From assembly GCA_034231615.1 (NCBI GenBank), contig CM067312.1, positions 875,501-939,500 on the forward strand: a stretch of DNA of 64,000 nt, read 5' to 3'. The DNA is from Meghimatium bilineatum (taxonomy: Eukaryota > Mollusca > Gastropoda > Stylommatophora > Philomycidae). A model generated the notes under the pieces. The model worked only from the letters and a program-made list of their open reading frames with translations. It was not told the DNA's origin and did not search any database. The position numbers were made by a program, and so were the translations under genes. Shown one piece after another: positions 1 through 9,917 of the stretch; position 1 is the first letter of the stretch, and every line of letters starts with the position of its first letter.

Positions 1-288
1 TAGGAACGTTGTGTGAGGAGGTGCTGGTCTAACTGATGAACACGTGACTGTAGGAACGTTGTGTGAGGAGGTGCTGGTCTAACTGATGAACACGTGACTG
101 TACGAACGTTGTGTGAGGAGGTGCTGGTCTAACTGATGAACACGTGACTGTAGGAACGTTGTGTGAGGAGGTGCTGGTCTAACTGATGAACACGTGACTG
201 TAGGAACGTTGTGTGAGGAGGTGCTGGTCTAACTGATGAACACGTGACTGTAGGAACGTTGTGTGAGGAGGTGCTGGTCTAACTGATG
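1..288. repeat. 50 bp minisatellite, about 5.8 copies
   Basis: Near-identical 50 bp units, each with GGAACGTTGTGTGAGGAGG and ending CACGTGACTG. One copy reads TACG for TAGG. The array runs off the left edge, so its true length is unknown. Confidence 0.97.
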
Positions 289-538
289 CTAATCGATACA
301 CACGGAAACTGCCGTGTGAAATGTTAAGACATGAATGATCAGTTGGACATCATTATTATCCAACAATCGACTTGGAAGATAAGATTATGTGCCTATGTCC
401 GTGGAATAAATTTTAAAAAAACCAACATTTTAACACTAAAAATGATTCTATATTAGGGATCTTTGCCGGCACTACAACGCTTGTTATTCTCTCTGTGATC
501 TTCCTTTGTAAGAGAGAGAAGAAGAACAAGCAACTGCT

Positions 539-672
539 TCTGGAAGTATTGTAATGATGTTCTGGAAGTATTGTAATGATGTTCTGGAAGTATTGTAATG
601 ATGTTCTGGAAGTATTGTAATGATGTTCTGGAAATATTGTAATGATGTTCTGGACGTATTGTAGTGATGTTC
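539..672. repeat. 22 bp minisatellite, 6 copies
   Basis: Units contain GGAAGTATTGTAATGATG; the last two copies carry substitutions (GGAAATATT, GGACGTATT). The 250 bases before it (289-538) show nothing recognisable. Confidence 0.95.
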
Positions 673-900
673 ATAAGAAATCCACGATTACGTCACGTTC
701 TTACACTTTTTTTTATATAGGACAAGCTCACAATTATATCCATACATTTCATGAATTATAATTGCTGGCCAGGAACTAACCCAATTAGCTCTGAACTGAT
801 AGATTTAGACAGCTTATAGCTTTCTGATAAAAACCCAGGGTATTATCAGTTTAATAACTGAGGTGACACCCCGCTTATACAAAAAAGATATAAATTATTG
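673..900. other. Unassigned AT-rich spacer
   Basis: No ORF, RNA or repeat unit recognised; a run of T at 707-713 is the only simple feature. Confidence 0.5.
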
Positions 901-1347
901 TCTCCAACTAATGTTTACCTTGGACCAATGTTTCTCCAACTAATGTTTACCTTGGACCAATGTTTCTCCAACTCATGATTACGTTAGACCAATGTTTCTC
1001 CAACTAATGATTACGTTAGACCAATGTTTCTCCAACTAATGGTTACGTTAGACCAATGTTTCTCCAACTAATGGTTACGTTAGACCAATGTTTCTCCAAC
1101 TAATGGTTACGTTAGACCAATGTTTCTCCAACTAATGGTTACGTTAGACCAATGTTTCTCCAACTAATGGTTACGTTAGACCAGTGTTTCTCCAACTAAT
1201 GGTTACGTTAGACCAGTGTTTCTCCAACTAATGGTTACGTTAGACCAGTGTTTCTCCAACTAATGGTTACGTTAGACCAATGTTTCTCCAACTAATGGTT
1301 ACGTTAGACCAATGTTTCACCAACTAATGGTTACGTTAGACCAATGT
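901..1347. repeat. 32 bp minisatellite, about 14 copies
   Basis: Units contain CTCCAACTAATGGTTACG. The left-most copies are diverged (TTTACCTTGGACC instead of TTACGTTAGACC) and the central copies are nearly identical, which fits recent homogenisation of the middle. 1348-1670 is unassigned apart from a C-run at 1384-1393. Confidence 0.96.
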
Positions 1348-1670
1348 GTGTTCAATTGTTCGCCTGAATTGTATAGACAAACGCCCCCCCCCCTCCACAA
1401 CCAGGATCTATTCGGTAGAGCCAGATCACGTAAATGGCATCCCCTTGTTTATTAATGAAAATCTTTACTCGTTTCTCGTGGATTAAATAACAAATAGTAC
1501 AATAATTTAATCAATAAGATACCAGTAGAATTAATTAATCCTGGACATGAGTAGGATTATTTGATCCATGAGATACGAGTAGAATTATGTGATCTCATGC
1601 TAGTTTGTTGTTTCCTTCTCGTGAAATATCAGTTCACTTTTTCCCTGAACTGTATCAACGTTTTACTTCA

Positions 1671-1752
1671 ATATACTATATACAATATACTATATACAAT
1701 ATACAATATACTATATACAATATACAATATACAATATACTATATACTATATA
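1671..1752. repeat. TATAC/TACAAT microsatellite
   Basis: Low-complexity TA-rich array built from ATATACTATATACAATATAC. Open frames over it are a by-product of the repeat. Confidence 0.9.
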
Positions 1753-1797
1753 TGTGTATGTTATGTAAGGTATTCATTCCTTACCTGGACTACAAGT

Positions 1798-1947
1798 CTC
1801 CTGCACTGTTTATGTTAGCTCCTGCACTGTTTATGTTAGCTCCTGCACTGTTTATGTTAGCTCCTGCACTGTTTATGTTAGCTCCTGCACTGTTTATGTT
1901 AGCTCCTGCACTGTTTATGTTAGCTCCTGCACTGTTTATGTCAGCTC
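1798..1947. repeat. 21 bp minisatellite, 7 copies
   Basis: Unit CTCCTGCACTGTTTATGTTA plus one base. As 21 is a multiple of three, the array stays open in frame without being a gene. 1948-2243 shows nothing recognisable. Confidence 0.95.
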
Positions 1948-2243
1948 CAGGGACATTCTAAATATTCATTTCTTATTCTAAAACATTGTTATCAAAATTA
2001 AATCTAGGTCTTGTTTTCACTTTGTCCAGTTGCCATTAGTTTTCTCTGTTTTATATTTAGAAACAAGTTTGGTTGATCACGAAAATGTTTTGGTTTAAAA
2101 AAAAAATTATGTTCATTAAGTCTTACTCATCTGATATTAATAGCACTGTGTGTCGTCTGCGTATCTTACTTCTGGAATCTGTAGATCTTCGATCTTTTGT
2201 ACTCTACAACAAGAATTCAGCTCCATAAACACAGGAGATCTAC

Positions 2244-2930
2244 AATCTATTAGCGAATCTATTAGTGAATGTGTTAGTGAATCTATTAGTGAATCTATTA
2301 GTGAATGTGTTAGTGAATCTGTTAGTGAATCTAATAGTGAATGTGTTAGTGAATCTGTTAGTTAATCTAATAGTGAATGTGTTAGTGAATCTGTTAGTGA
2401 ATCTAATAGTGAATGTGTTAGTGAATCTATTAGTGAATCTATTAGTGAATCTATTAGTGAATCTGTTAGCGAATCTATTAGTGAATCTATTAGCGAATCT
2501 ATTAGTGAATCTGTTAGTGAATCTGTTAGTGAATCTATTAGTGAATCTATTAGCGAATCTATTAGTGAATCTGTTAGTGAATCTATTAGTGAATCTGTTA
2601 GTGAATCTATTAGTGAATCTATTAGTGAATCTGTTAATGAATCTATTAGTGAATATATTAGTAAATGTGTTAGTGAATCTATCAGTGAATGTGTTAGTGA
2701 ATCTGTTAGTGAATCTATTAGTGAATCTATTAGTGAATTTGTTAGTGAATCTATTAGTGAATCTGTTAGTGAATCTATTAGTGAATGTGTTAGCGAATCT
2801 GTTAGCGATTCTATTAGTGAATGTGTTAGTGAATCTATTAGTGAATCTATTAGTGAATCTATTAGTGAATGTGTTAGTGAATCTATTAGCGATTCTATTA
2901 GTGAATGTGTTAGCGAATCTGTTAGCGAAT
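2244..2930. repeat. 12 bp satellite, about 57 copies
   Basis: Unit GTGAATCTATTA with TCTGTTA, TGTGTTA and TAGC variants. The open frame across it (periodic LVNL) is explained by the 12 bp period. Confidence 0.97.
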
Positions 2931-3271
2931 AGATAGTAGATCGCCGATGTTTATGGAATTATTTCGTGTTTCCATTTCTCATTATGTTATCTGCACTTAT
3001 GTTAAACAAGTATTGCAACACTGTACATCCTTGTCTTACTCCTGTTTGAACTTTAAACCATTCCGATGAAGTTCTACTTTAATGGCGGTTTCTGGATGTT
3101 TCTACAACTCTGCAATTAGGAGTATATGTTAAAAGTGGAAGACTACGAGAGTCTCTTCGCAAAACAACCATCACATGGTATGACTATGTGCATCAATAAC
3201 ATGCAAGAATTCCACACAGTTGCGTCACATCGTTCGAAATAGAGAGCTCTGATATCTGCATTATGAAGGAA
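2931..3271. other. Unassigned unique sequence
   Basis: No ORF of note and no repeat. The phrase around 3008-3035 (AACAAGTATTGCAACACTGT then CATCCTTGTCTTACTCC) recurs diverged at 3349-3387, so the two flanks of the GATA run may be an old duplication. Confidence 0.4.
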
Positions 3272-3340
3272 CATAGATAGATAGATAGATGGGTAGGTAG
3301 GTAGATAGATAAATATGTAGGTAGATAGGTAGGCAGACAG
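3272..3340. repeat. GATA/GTAG tetranucleotide microsatellite
   Basis: Imperfect GATAGATAG then GGTAGGTAGATAG repeats. Confidence 0.9.
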
Positions 3341-3494
3341 ATATTAAACAGGTATGGAAACAATGTACATCCTTATCTTACTCCTTTTTGTACTCATTAT
3401 ACTGGTTAAGTTATGTTCTGTCAGACAGTTTCACTCAGTGCATATGCTCCTCAGCAGATCAAGAAATAATATAAAGCAATCTCTATGAAATGCA

Positions 3495-3600
3495 ACTGTA
3501 AGCCATGATTTCTAGGCCCGATTTCGAACTCACAACTCCCTGAACACGGCATGTTTTATCCATGGCTCCTTGTTTATTCATCACACACAAACACGTATGC
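3495..3600 (-). mobile_element. Possible degenerate tRNA-derived SINE head
   Basis: On the minus strand there is a tRNA-like pair: an A-box-like ATGGATAAAACATGC followed by GTGAGTTCGAAATCG, close to the B-box consensus GGTTCGANNCC. No tail or target duplication was seen. It could be a chance match. The remaining bases to 4084 are unassigned. Confidence 0.35.
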
Positions 3601-4082
3601 TCAAGATAAAATCTCTGCAGTTTGTCCAGCCCAATCAATACATTAATCGGCAGCTTCTCAGCAATTAATATTTTCAATATTTCAATGTATATTTATATGA
3701 AATGAATACAGCGTCCTCGCAAGATGGCTGTACAATTTACTGTCAGCATCGTCAGGTCAACATTGATCTAACATTGCATGCTTGTACGACGTGACCAGGA
3801 TTCTAGGGGGATACAGACAAATTGATTGTCAGAGTTTGCCAGATTGTACAATTAAATAACGTTAATTTGGCAGTAAATATTTCATTGTATCAAACATATT
3901 TTAACATCATTCTGTCAAATATCATCTTACATGATTTATGCAAGCATGACTACATCATTCTGTCAAATATCTAGACAGCTGTTTCTTGACATTATTATAA
4001 GATATATATATATATATACACATTAGTATTTCAGAAATAATGACAAATAATTATTCCAGTCATGGTACGCACTTATTTCAGA

Positions 4083-4084
<2 letters not shown>

Positions 4085-4127
<43 letters not shown>
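4085..4127. repeat. (CT)n dinucleotide run
   Basis: About 20 consecutive CT units abutting the 3' end of the minus-strand LINE remnant. Confidence 0.95.
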
Positions 4128-5275
4128 TTGAAGTGTCCTTTGCAGAACGTTGTCCACACTGTCACTCTGTAAGCCTCACGGTTCAATGCGAGTTGTCCAG
4201 CTTCTTCCAGTATGACGTTCAGAAGGTCTTGATGTCTTGTGTCCATCGTTGTCTTGTTGTACCTCTTTTTCTCTTCCTAGTAATTTCCCCTCAATTATTA
4301 ATCTTTCCATAACATTGTCTCTTTTTATTGTCCGGAATATGTAAGTGTGCTTTTTATTGTCCGGAATATGTAAGTTTGCTTTTTTTTGTTGGTAGTTTTG
4401 AGTTGATAAGCCAGTCTACTTCTGCGTTCAGATCTTTGCTGACATCTGCGTTAGTTCTGTTTCCTGTCCATGATATTCTTACAACTTTTCTATAGCATTT
4501 CATTTCGAATGTAGGTCATTTATTTTCCATTGTAGATCTCATTGCCCGCGTCTCACAACCGTATGTTGCCACTAGAAAGATGCAGCTTCTTAGTAGTTGT
4601 AACTTTGTTTTTCCGTCTGCTCCTTATCTGTGCAATTGTTGTATAACTTGTGCAGAATTGCCCTTCTTTGGTATGGTATATAAACGGATATTTTATAATC
4701 TTTTGTTAATTTTTTTCTTTTTTTTCCGATATTAATACATAAGACATGGCAGAATATGACAGTGGGTTCTCGTCCTGCTTGTATCAATTCAGCTACCAAT
4801 TCGTCGCATCCTGGCGACTTGTCAGTTTTTCAGTTCTGAATTGTTCAATGCACTTCTTCTATGATAAGTTCTGGATATCGTTCTGTATTTCTGTTTGTGT
4901 TTGAGTATGTCTATATTTTCATATTCGTATATTTACCTACAGTAGCGTGAATCTAGTAGTTGTCAGCCCACCTGTTCAGAATGTCTTTATTTTCTGTTAG
5001 AGTGTTTCCTGACTTGCTTTCAATTGCTCGAGTGACTGGTTGAAATTTTGATGTCAGCATTTTTGCTTCCTGGAGTTGTTCAATTTCTTTACACTTGTTG
5101 TCGATGTAGTTTTTCTTGTCCTATCTAATGTGTCTCCTGACGTTAGTTTGTTTCTTGTATCCAACTCTTTCTTTGTCGTCTTTTAGTGATTTTAGTTTTG
5201 TGTCCGTTGTTCATTAGTTGCAATGTTTCGACTGTGATTTAATCTCTTCTTCTGGTATTTCAGGCATTATGGCAT
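4128..5275 (-). mobile_element. Decayed non-LTR retrotransposon (LINE), RT start and C-terminus, internally deleted
   Basis: Reading the minus strand from 5275 down, a reverse transcriptase entry block is visible with KSPGCDEL (about 4830-4800), then ELIQAGREPTVIFCHVLC and DYKISVYIPYQRRAIL. This is the usual start of LINE RT after the endonuclease linker. At about 4600 it jumps directly to VATYGCETRAM, FEMKCYRKVVRISWTGN and later RGTTRQRWTQDIKTF, which belong to the C-terminal part after the palm and thumb. The YADD palm is therefore missing: an internal deletion. In-frame stops are present. A 31 bp duplication (TTTTTATTGTCCGGAATATG twice) lies at 4321-4382. It is the CFDP2-like APE-type LINE group by general look; clade not assigned. 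Confidence 0.8.
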
Positions 5276-5310
5276 ATTATTAAATCCGACATGAGGATTA
5301 ATTGTTATTT

Positions 5311-5392
5311 CAATTATAACCATTTTGTGAAACATCGTGTGAAAGCATTTCAATTATCATCATTTTGTGAAACATCGTGTGAAAGCATTTCA
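5311..5392. repeat. 40 bp tandem duplication
   Basis: Two copies of a 40 bp unit containing CATTTTGTGAAACATCGTGT, nearly identical. Confidence 0.9.
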
Positions 5393-5703
5393 GAGATAAA
5401 AATATATCAAACATTGAAACATCACGACCATCATTATTGTAAATGTTATAACATTGTTTCAGATGAATGTCAGTATTACCTTAAAATTATTGTTTTTATT
5501 TCAATTTCTACCTTTGCATCTTTTTCTTTTCACAGAGTTTGGTTATAATGTGTTGGGCCAGACCAGTTCTAGACTTAGCTTGGTTGTATGGAACACGCCT
5601 GGAGGGTAGCGTAGACCCAGTAGATATCTGTCTAGAGTTGTTATCTCATGGGACTCTCTTGTCAAACTTTGTGTGACTGAAACTGGTCAAAAGCTGCCTG
5701 ATC
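5393..5703 (+). other. Sequence upstream of the GPCR start
   Basis: Presumed 5' leader or upstream intron of the receptor gene. An in-frame TGA at 5674-5676 lies 30 bases before the chosen ATG, so the coding frame cannot extend further left on this exon. No TATA box or initiator can be singled out. Confidence 0.4.
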
Positions 5704-6244
5704 ATGGCCGAGAATACAACCGATGTTTGGCCAGAGACAGACGTCATGACTACAAACGAAGCAATCGTTCTAGAAGATGTTTCAACACACATATCTATAT
5801 ATAAGACACAAAAGGGTACCAACAGCACGTCTGTGTTTACACTATCATCAACTCCAACATTTGAACATGTTTACAGTTTGGACCAGATTGATGACAGCCT
5901 GAATAACGCGACAAGTATTCTGAATATCAGCGTGAATTTCTCTTCCATCAACATGACGACTATACCACAACGTCAGCAACCATCAGGACTTGACTTGAGT
6001 TTAGAGTTTCAGATTCCCATGTATGTCATCATTTTCCTGCTGTCTGTTGTAGGTAATGTTCTGGTCATCGTTACAGTGGTCCAGAACAAGAAGATGCGGT
6101 CAGTTACCAACGTGTTTCTGCTCAATCTCTCCGTGTCTGACTTACTTTTGGCAGTCTTCTGCATGCCCTTCACCTTGGTCCCGCTGTTTCTGAAGAACTT
6201 TATCTTCGGAGAGGTCATGTGTGTTCTCATTCGCTACATGCAAG
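5704..6244 (+). CDS. Class A GPCR, CCK/gastrin/sulfakinin receptor-like, first coding exon (partial)
   Basis: The 180 complete codons encode an extracellular N-terminus of about 103 residues with six N-glycosylation sequons (N4, N40, N68, N74, N78, N83). TM1 follows (about 104-127, with the class A GN motif at N118), then intracellular loop 1 (QNKKMRSVTNVFLLNLS), TM2 (about 139-160, LSVSDLLLAVFCMPF with the sodium-site Asp at 146), loop FLKNFIFGE and the conserved TM3-start Cys at 173. Loop 1, TM2 and FIFG match the cholecystokinin/sulfakinin receptor group, which couples peptide binding to Gq-type signalling. The exon ends CAAG|GTAAGT in phase 1, at the place where a TM3 exon would begin. 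The start is supported by an in-frame stop at 5674 and a good context (ATCATGG). The ORF reads past the donor to 6291, but those residues are intronic. TM3-TM7 were not found in the window. An orphan or other peptide receptor is the main alternative. Confidence 0.85.
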
Positions 6245-6250
6245 GTAAGT
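6245..6250 (+). promoter_or_regulatory. 5' splice donor of the GPCR exon
   Basis: GTAAGT directly after CAAG, a full-consensus donor, at a conserved point between TM2 and TM3. Confidence 0.8.
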
Positions 6251-6425
6251 TGACCATATTGTCCGCTCATGACTACCTTCATCAGGTATAAGATGATTCA
6301 CACTGTCCACTCATTATTTTCACTTCATCTAGGAGAAGTTGACCACATGGTCCACTCATCAAATTTCACTAAATACATACAAGTTGACCACATGGTCCAC
6401 TCATCAGTTTCACTAAAGGCAGTAT
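6247..6425. repeat. Degenerate 55-70 bp repeat beginning at the splice donor
   Basis: AAGTTGACCA followed by (A/C)T.TTGTCC or CATGGTCC and CTCATCA occurs three times (about 6247, 6333, 6380), with a further partial copy at 6295. The first copy includes the donor itself. Confidence 0.75.
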
Positions 6426-6777
6426 AAGTTGGTGATACAGGCGTACATCGTGTGTATGCTAATGTTACAATGTCATCAGATCGAACACACATTAATTCAC
6501 AACACACATAATTACTCACACACTGCCATGGTTAGCACAGTTGTAGCACATCAATCTACGCACATTAAGCCACATCACAACACTTTTCAACCGGCAATCC
6601 ATAAGTCTAGAAATATCGTAACGAGAACCAAACAAGTATATCAACCATGTATGACTTGTGTTTGATTTTGTTGACCAACGATCACTGCGGCTCACACGTG
6701 TCCTATCTACCTTGGTGGGTCCACTTAGTGCTTTCTTTCAGAGCCAGATAGCAACTATTCTCAGCTCAGAGGAATAC
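6426..6777 (+). other. Intronic unique sequence
   Basis: No TM3-like exon, RNA or transposon signature recognised. Confidence 0.4.
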
Positions 6778-6872
6778 CCACACCCACAGTTACACCCACA
6801 GCCACAGTTACACCCACACCCACAGTTACACCCACACCCACAGTTACACCCACAGCCACACTCACAGTCAGT
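6778..6872. repeat. 12/24 bp repeat, about 8 short units
   Basis: CACCCACAGTTA and CACCCACAGCCA units alternate. Long frames over it (QLHPHP; CGCGCN on the other strand) are repeat artefacts. Confidence 0.95.
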
Positions 6873-6926
6873 ATAGTATATGTAGAAGTTAGTTACGGTA
6901 AGTCCTACCAATTTGGTCGCATCCAA

Positions 6927-7411
6927 TCACATGCAAGTCTACAACCATGCCGCTCGCATACATGCAAGGCTACAACCATGCCGCTCGCATACATGCAAGG
7001 CTACAACCATGCCGCTCGCATACATGCAAGGCTACAACCATGCCGCTCGCATACATGCAAGGCTACAACCATGCCGCTCGCATACATGCAAGGCTACAAC
7101 CATGCCGCTCGCATACATGCAAGGCTACAACCATGCCGCTCGTATACATGCAAGGCTACAACCATGCCGCTCGCATACATGCAAGGCTACAACCATGCCG
7201 CTCGCATACATGCAAGGCTACAACCATGCCGCTCGCATACATGCAAGGCTACAACCATGCCGCTCGCATACATGCAAGGCTACAACCATGCCGCTCGCAT
7301 ACATGCAAGGCTACAACCATGCCGCTCGCATACATGCAAGGCTACAACCATGCCGTTTGCATACATGCAAGGCAACAACCATGCCGCTCGCATACATGCA
7401 AGGCTACAACC
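6927..7411. repeat. 31 bp minisatellite, about 15.6 copies
   Basis: Units carry CGCTCGCATACATGCAAGGC and ACAACCATGC. Since 31 is not a multiple of three, three overlapping plus-strand frames each read a scrambled form of the same 31-residue repeat. Only a few substitutions separate copies. Confidence 0.97.
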
Positions 7412-7439
7412 AAGGTTGAATACTTGCATCTAGTCACAT

Positions 7440-7612
7440 GTGGGGGGTATCTCCCTAGTGCAGTGGTTAAACTATGTTCAAGAGGTCACACGCTCGAATA
7501 TTTTTTGAAACGTGCCATAAATGTTACTATCGGCAGGTTAGGTAATGCTTCGTTGATAGTGACGGACTACAAATGTGAAACCGAGTAAAGTGACGTCAAT
7601 CCTCTACGATTT
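7440..7612 (+). mobile_element. tRNA-derived SINE, family 3, copy 1
   Basis: A-box-like CTAGTGCAGTGGTTAAAC and B-box-like CACACGCTCGAATA lie 20-30 bases apart, followed by a body with GCTTCGTTGATAG and GTCAATCCTCTACG. The body end is shared with the element at 34890-35135 (GCTTCGTTGAGAG, GTCAATCCTCCAC), which supports a real dispersed family. The head is decayed and unlikely to be transcribed. Confidence 0.65.
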
Positions 7613-7747
7613 ATGAACCCTTTAATCTTTTCTTTTTTAGTTCCAATGATAATGTCTATATATGCCTACATATTTTGTATATGGGTGTTAGCATTAGTAC
7701 GTACATGCTTGGATGTATTCACATCTATCAGAGTTAATGTATAAGTG

Positions 7748-7788
7748 CACACACATGCACACACATGCACACACATGCACACACATAG
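7748..7788. repeat. CACACATG short repeat
   Basis: Four units of CACACATGCA. Confidence 0.85.
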
Positions 7789-7984
7789 CTCGTGTTTGAC
7801 AGATCAAACTTGTAACAGGATTATGATTTGTAACTACTCCCTGGTAACACACATAATAACACACAGAAATCGAAGTTTCGACCAAAAGACTTTTATTCAG
7901 AACACATTAAGAACATAATTGGACGAGTAATATTTGAGTTCACACGGCAGAACTAAAAATAGATACACCAAAGAATACCTTCCA

Positions 7985-8165
7985 TTCTGTGACGTTTTAT
8001 GTTTGTAATCTTTCGGGGTGTATTTATATTTAGTTGTGACATGAGAACGTGAATAGTACCGTTCCTTGTTGTCGTATTACGTTGTTATTGTGTTCTTGAT
8101 GAAGCCCTTCTAGTCGAAACGTGAATTTGTGTGTTATTATGTGTGTCACCAGTGATAAGAAAACT
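7985..8165 (+). mobile_element. Penelope-like element 3' region, copy 1
   Basis: About 170 bp align by eye with 12670-12850: shared words ATATTTAG, ATAGT.CCG, TTGTTCTTGAT(G/A)AAG and CGA(A/G)ACGT. The second copy follows a Penelope-like GIY-YIG endonuclease remnant, so this is taken as the 3' non-coding part of the same element type. The TTGATGAAG...CGAAACG pair recalls the core of hammerhead ribozymes known in Penelope-like elements. Stem II pairing is poor here, so an active ribozyme is not claimed. Confidence 0.5.
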
Positions 8166-8279
8166 TAATTGCCCTGATTTAAGTATAGCTTGTTCTGCTG
8201 TAGTGGCTACATATTACCCCTTGTCTAACCACTGCACGCAAACTCAGATCTACAGCATATCTACTTTGCACTCTACAGT

Positions 8280-8465
8280 CAAAAAGGGCTAGTCATCGTG
8301 TGAATATAGGAGAAATGCAGCAGCTCAACAGCGGAGAGTAGTTAGAAATTCACGAATAGACCATAATCTGTCTACAGTGGCGATTCCATGTCCAAACTGA
8401 CAAAGGACATTTACAGCTCGATTATGGCTCATTAGCCATCTACGAATATCTAGGAATTGACATAA
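8280..8465 (+). mobile_element. LINE 3' end with C2H2 zinc knuckle (decayed)
   Basis: In one plus frame the sequence reads RRVVRNSRIDHNL, then IPCPN, a stop, and QRTFTARLWLISHLRI. Many animal LINEs end in a basic stretch followed by a CX2C...HX3-4H finger of the form CPxCxRTFxARIGLISHLRTH. Here the second Cys is a TGA stop and the final His is lost. Nothing upstream of 8280 can be joined to it. Confidence 0.6.
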
Positions 8466-8497
8466 ATCTCACTGCATTTTTAATAGTGGATATACAA

Positions 8498-8937
8498 AAT
8501 TGTCGTCATCATCAAATGGATGGTCGAACACACACACATATTAGCATGTTCCAATTGTCGTCATCATCAAATGGATGGTCGAACACACACATATTAACAT
8601 GTTCCAATTGTCGTCATCATCAAATGGATGGTCGAACACACACACATATTAGCATGTTCCAATTGTCGTCATCATCAAATGGATGGTCGAACACACACAT
8701 ATTAACATGTTCCAATTGTCGTCAACATCAAATGGATGGTCGAACACACACATATTAGCATGTTCCAATTGTCGTCATCATCAAATGGATGGTCGAACAC
8801 ACACACATATTAGCGTGTTCCAATTGTCGTCATCATCAAATGGATGGTCGAACACACACACATATTAGCATGTTCCAATTGTCGTCATCATCAAATGGAT
8901 GGTCGAACACACACACATATTAGCATGTTCCAATTTT
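8498..8937. repeat. 53-55 bp minisatellite, 8 copies
   Basis: Units contain CAATTGTCGTCATCATCAAA and TGGATGGTCGAACACACA. Copies differ by one CA step (53 versus 55 bp), so array length varies in dinucleotide steps inside the unit. Confidence 0.97.
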
Positions 8938-9549
8938 CACCTGTTTTTCTTCAGTGAGTACATATTACCTGTTGCGAGTCTCGCCTGCTGTGCTGTAGTG
9001 AGTACACATTATCGATTGTCTGGAGTTTGGCCAATATTCATCTTCCAAAGTTGTATTTATAAATCAAAAATAGACCAAGTCTTAATTACTGAAGCCACGC
9101 CCATCAACATTACCTTCAACTGATTCGTCGTTGTACAGTGGAGAATGTCAGAGTTGATTTTAATCCAAAGATGGCGCTGCATTGTGATCGACAAACTAAC
9201 ACGATAAGTCACCAACTTGCCAAGTCCGTTCCAGCTTTGGGTATCATTAGCACACGACAGTGATTTAAGGGCACCCTGATGGAGAGTTTGTGGAGGTTGT
9301 TAAAACAGCACAATGACGGTCTCATTACAGGCTGATTGCTCCAGACATAACTGTGCCGGAAGGGAACTCTCCAGGACACTAAAGTTCTTTCACTAGGCAA
9401 ATAGCCTCCCTTCTACACAGCCTCGATAGTGTCAATTGTTTCCGTCAATTTTGGGGAATCGTAAAGGGGGTGTCTTGTCATGGAGAGAGAGATTATGAGT
9501 ACTGGAGAGTAGGATGATGTTTTTACGAGTAAACTAGAAGTCTGATAAT
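8938..9549. other. Unassigned unique sequence
   Basis: No convincing exon or element. ORFs on the minus strand (9209-9400, 9413-9601) show no recognisable domain. Confidence 0.4.
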
Positions 9550-9917
9550 GAAGCTTGTTGTGGGGGTGGGGAGTTAATGTAGATAGTGTCATTTTCTGCA
9601 TTTACGTTGGCGGATATTTATTGATGATGTGTGGGGGTGGGGAGTTAAAGTAGATATTGTCATAATGGGCGTGGATACTTGAATTAGATATTGTCATAAT
9701 GGGGGTGGGGAGTTGAAGTAGATATTGTCATAATGGGGGTGGGGAGTTGAAGTAGATAGTGTCATAATGGGGATGGGGAGTTGAAATAGATAGAGTCATA
9801 ATGAGGGTGGGGAATTGACGTATATAGAGTTGAGAGGGGGCGGACAAAGTGAATATAGCTATACTGGGACTGGGAGAATTGACGTAAATAGTACAATAGT
9901 GGGCATTAGGGAATTGA
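9550..9917. repeat. Diverged flank of the 36 bp array
   Basis: Degenerate copies (GTAGATATTGTCATAATGGG and GGTGGGGAGTTGAAGTAGAT) become steadily closer to the main unit towards 9918. They are the old edge of the same array. Confidence 0.8.

Noticed and set aside
6251..6291. Continuation of the GPCR protein beyond the donor
   Set aside because: The residues KLTILSAHDYLHQV do not resemble TM3 and follow a consensus GTAAGT; the region is intronic.
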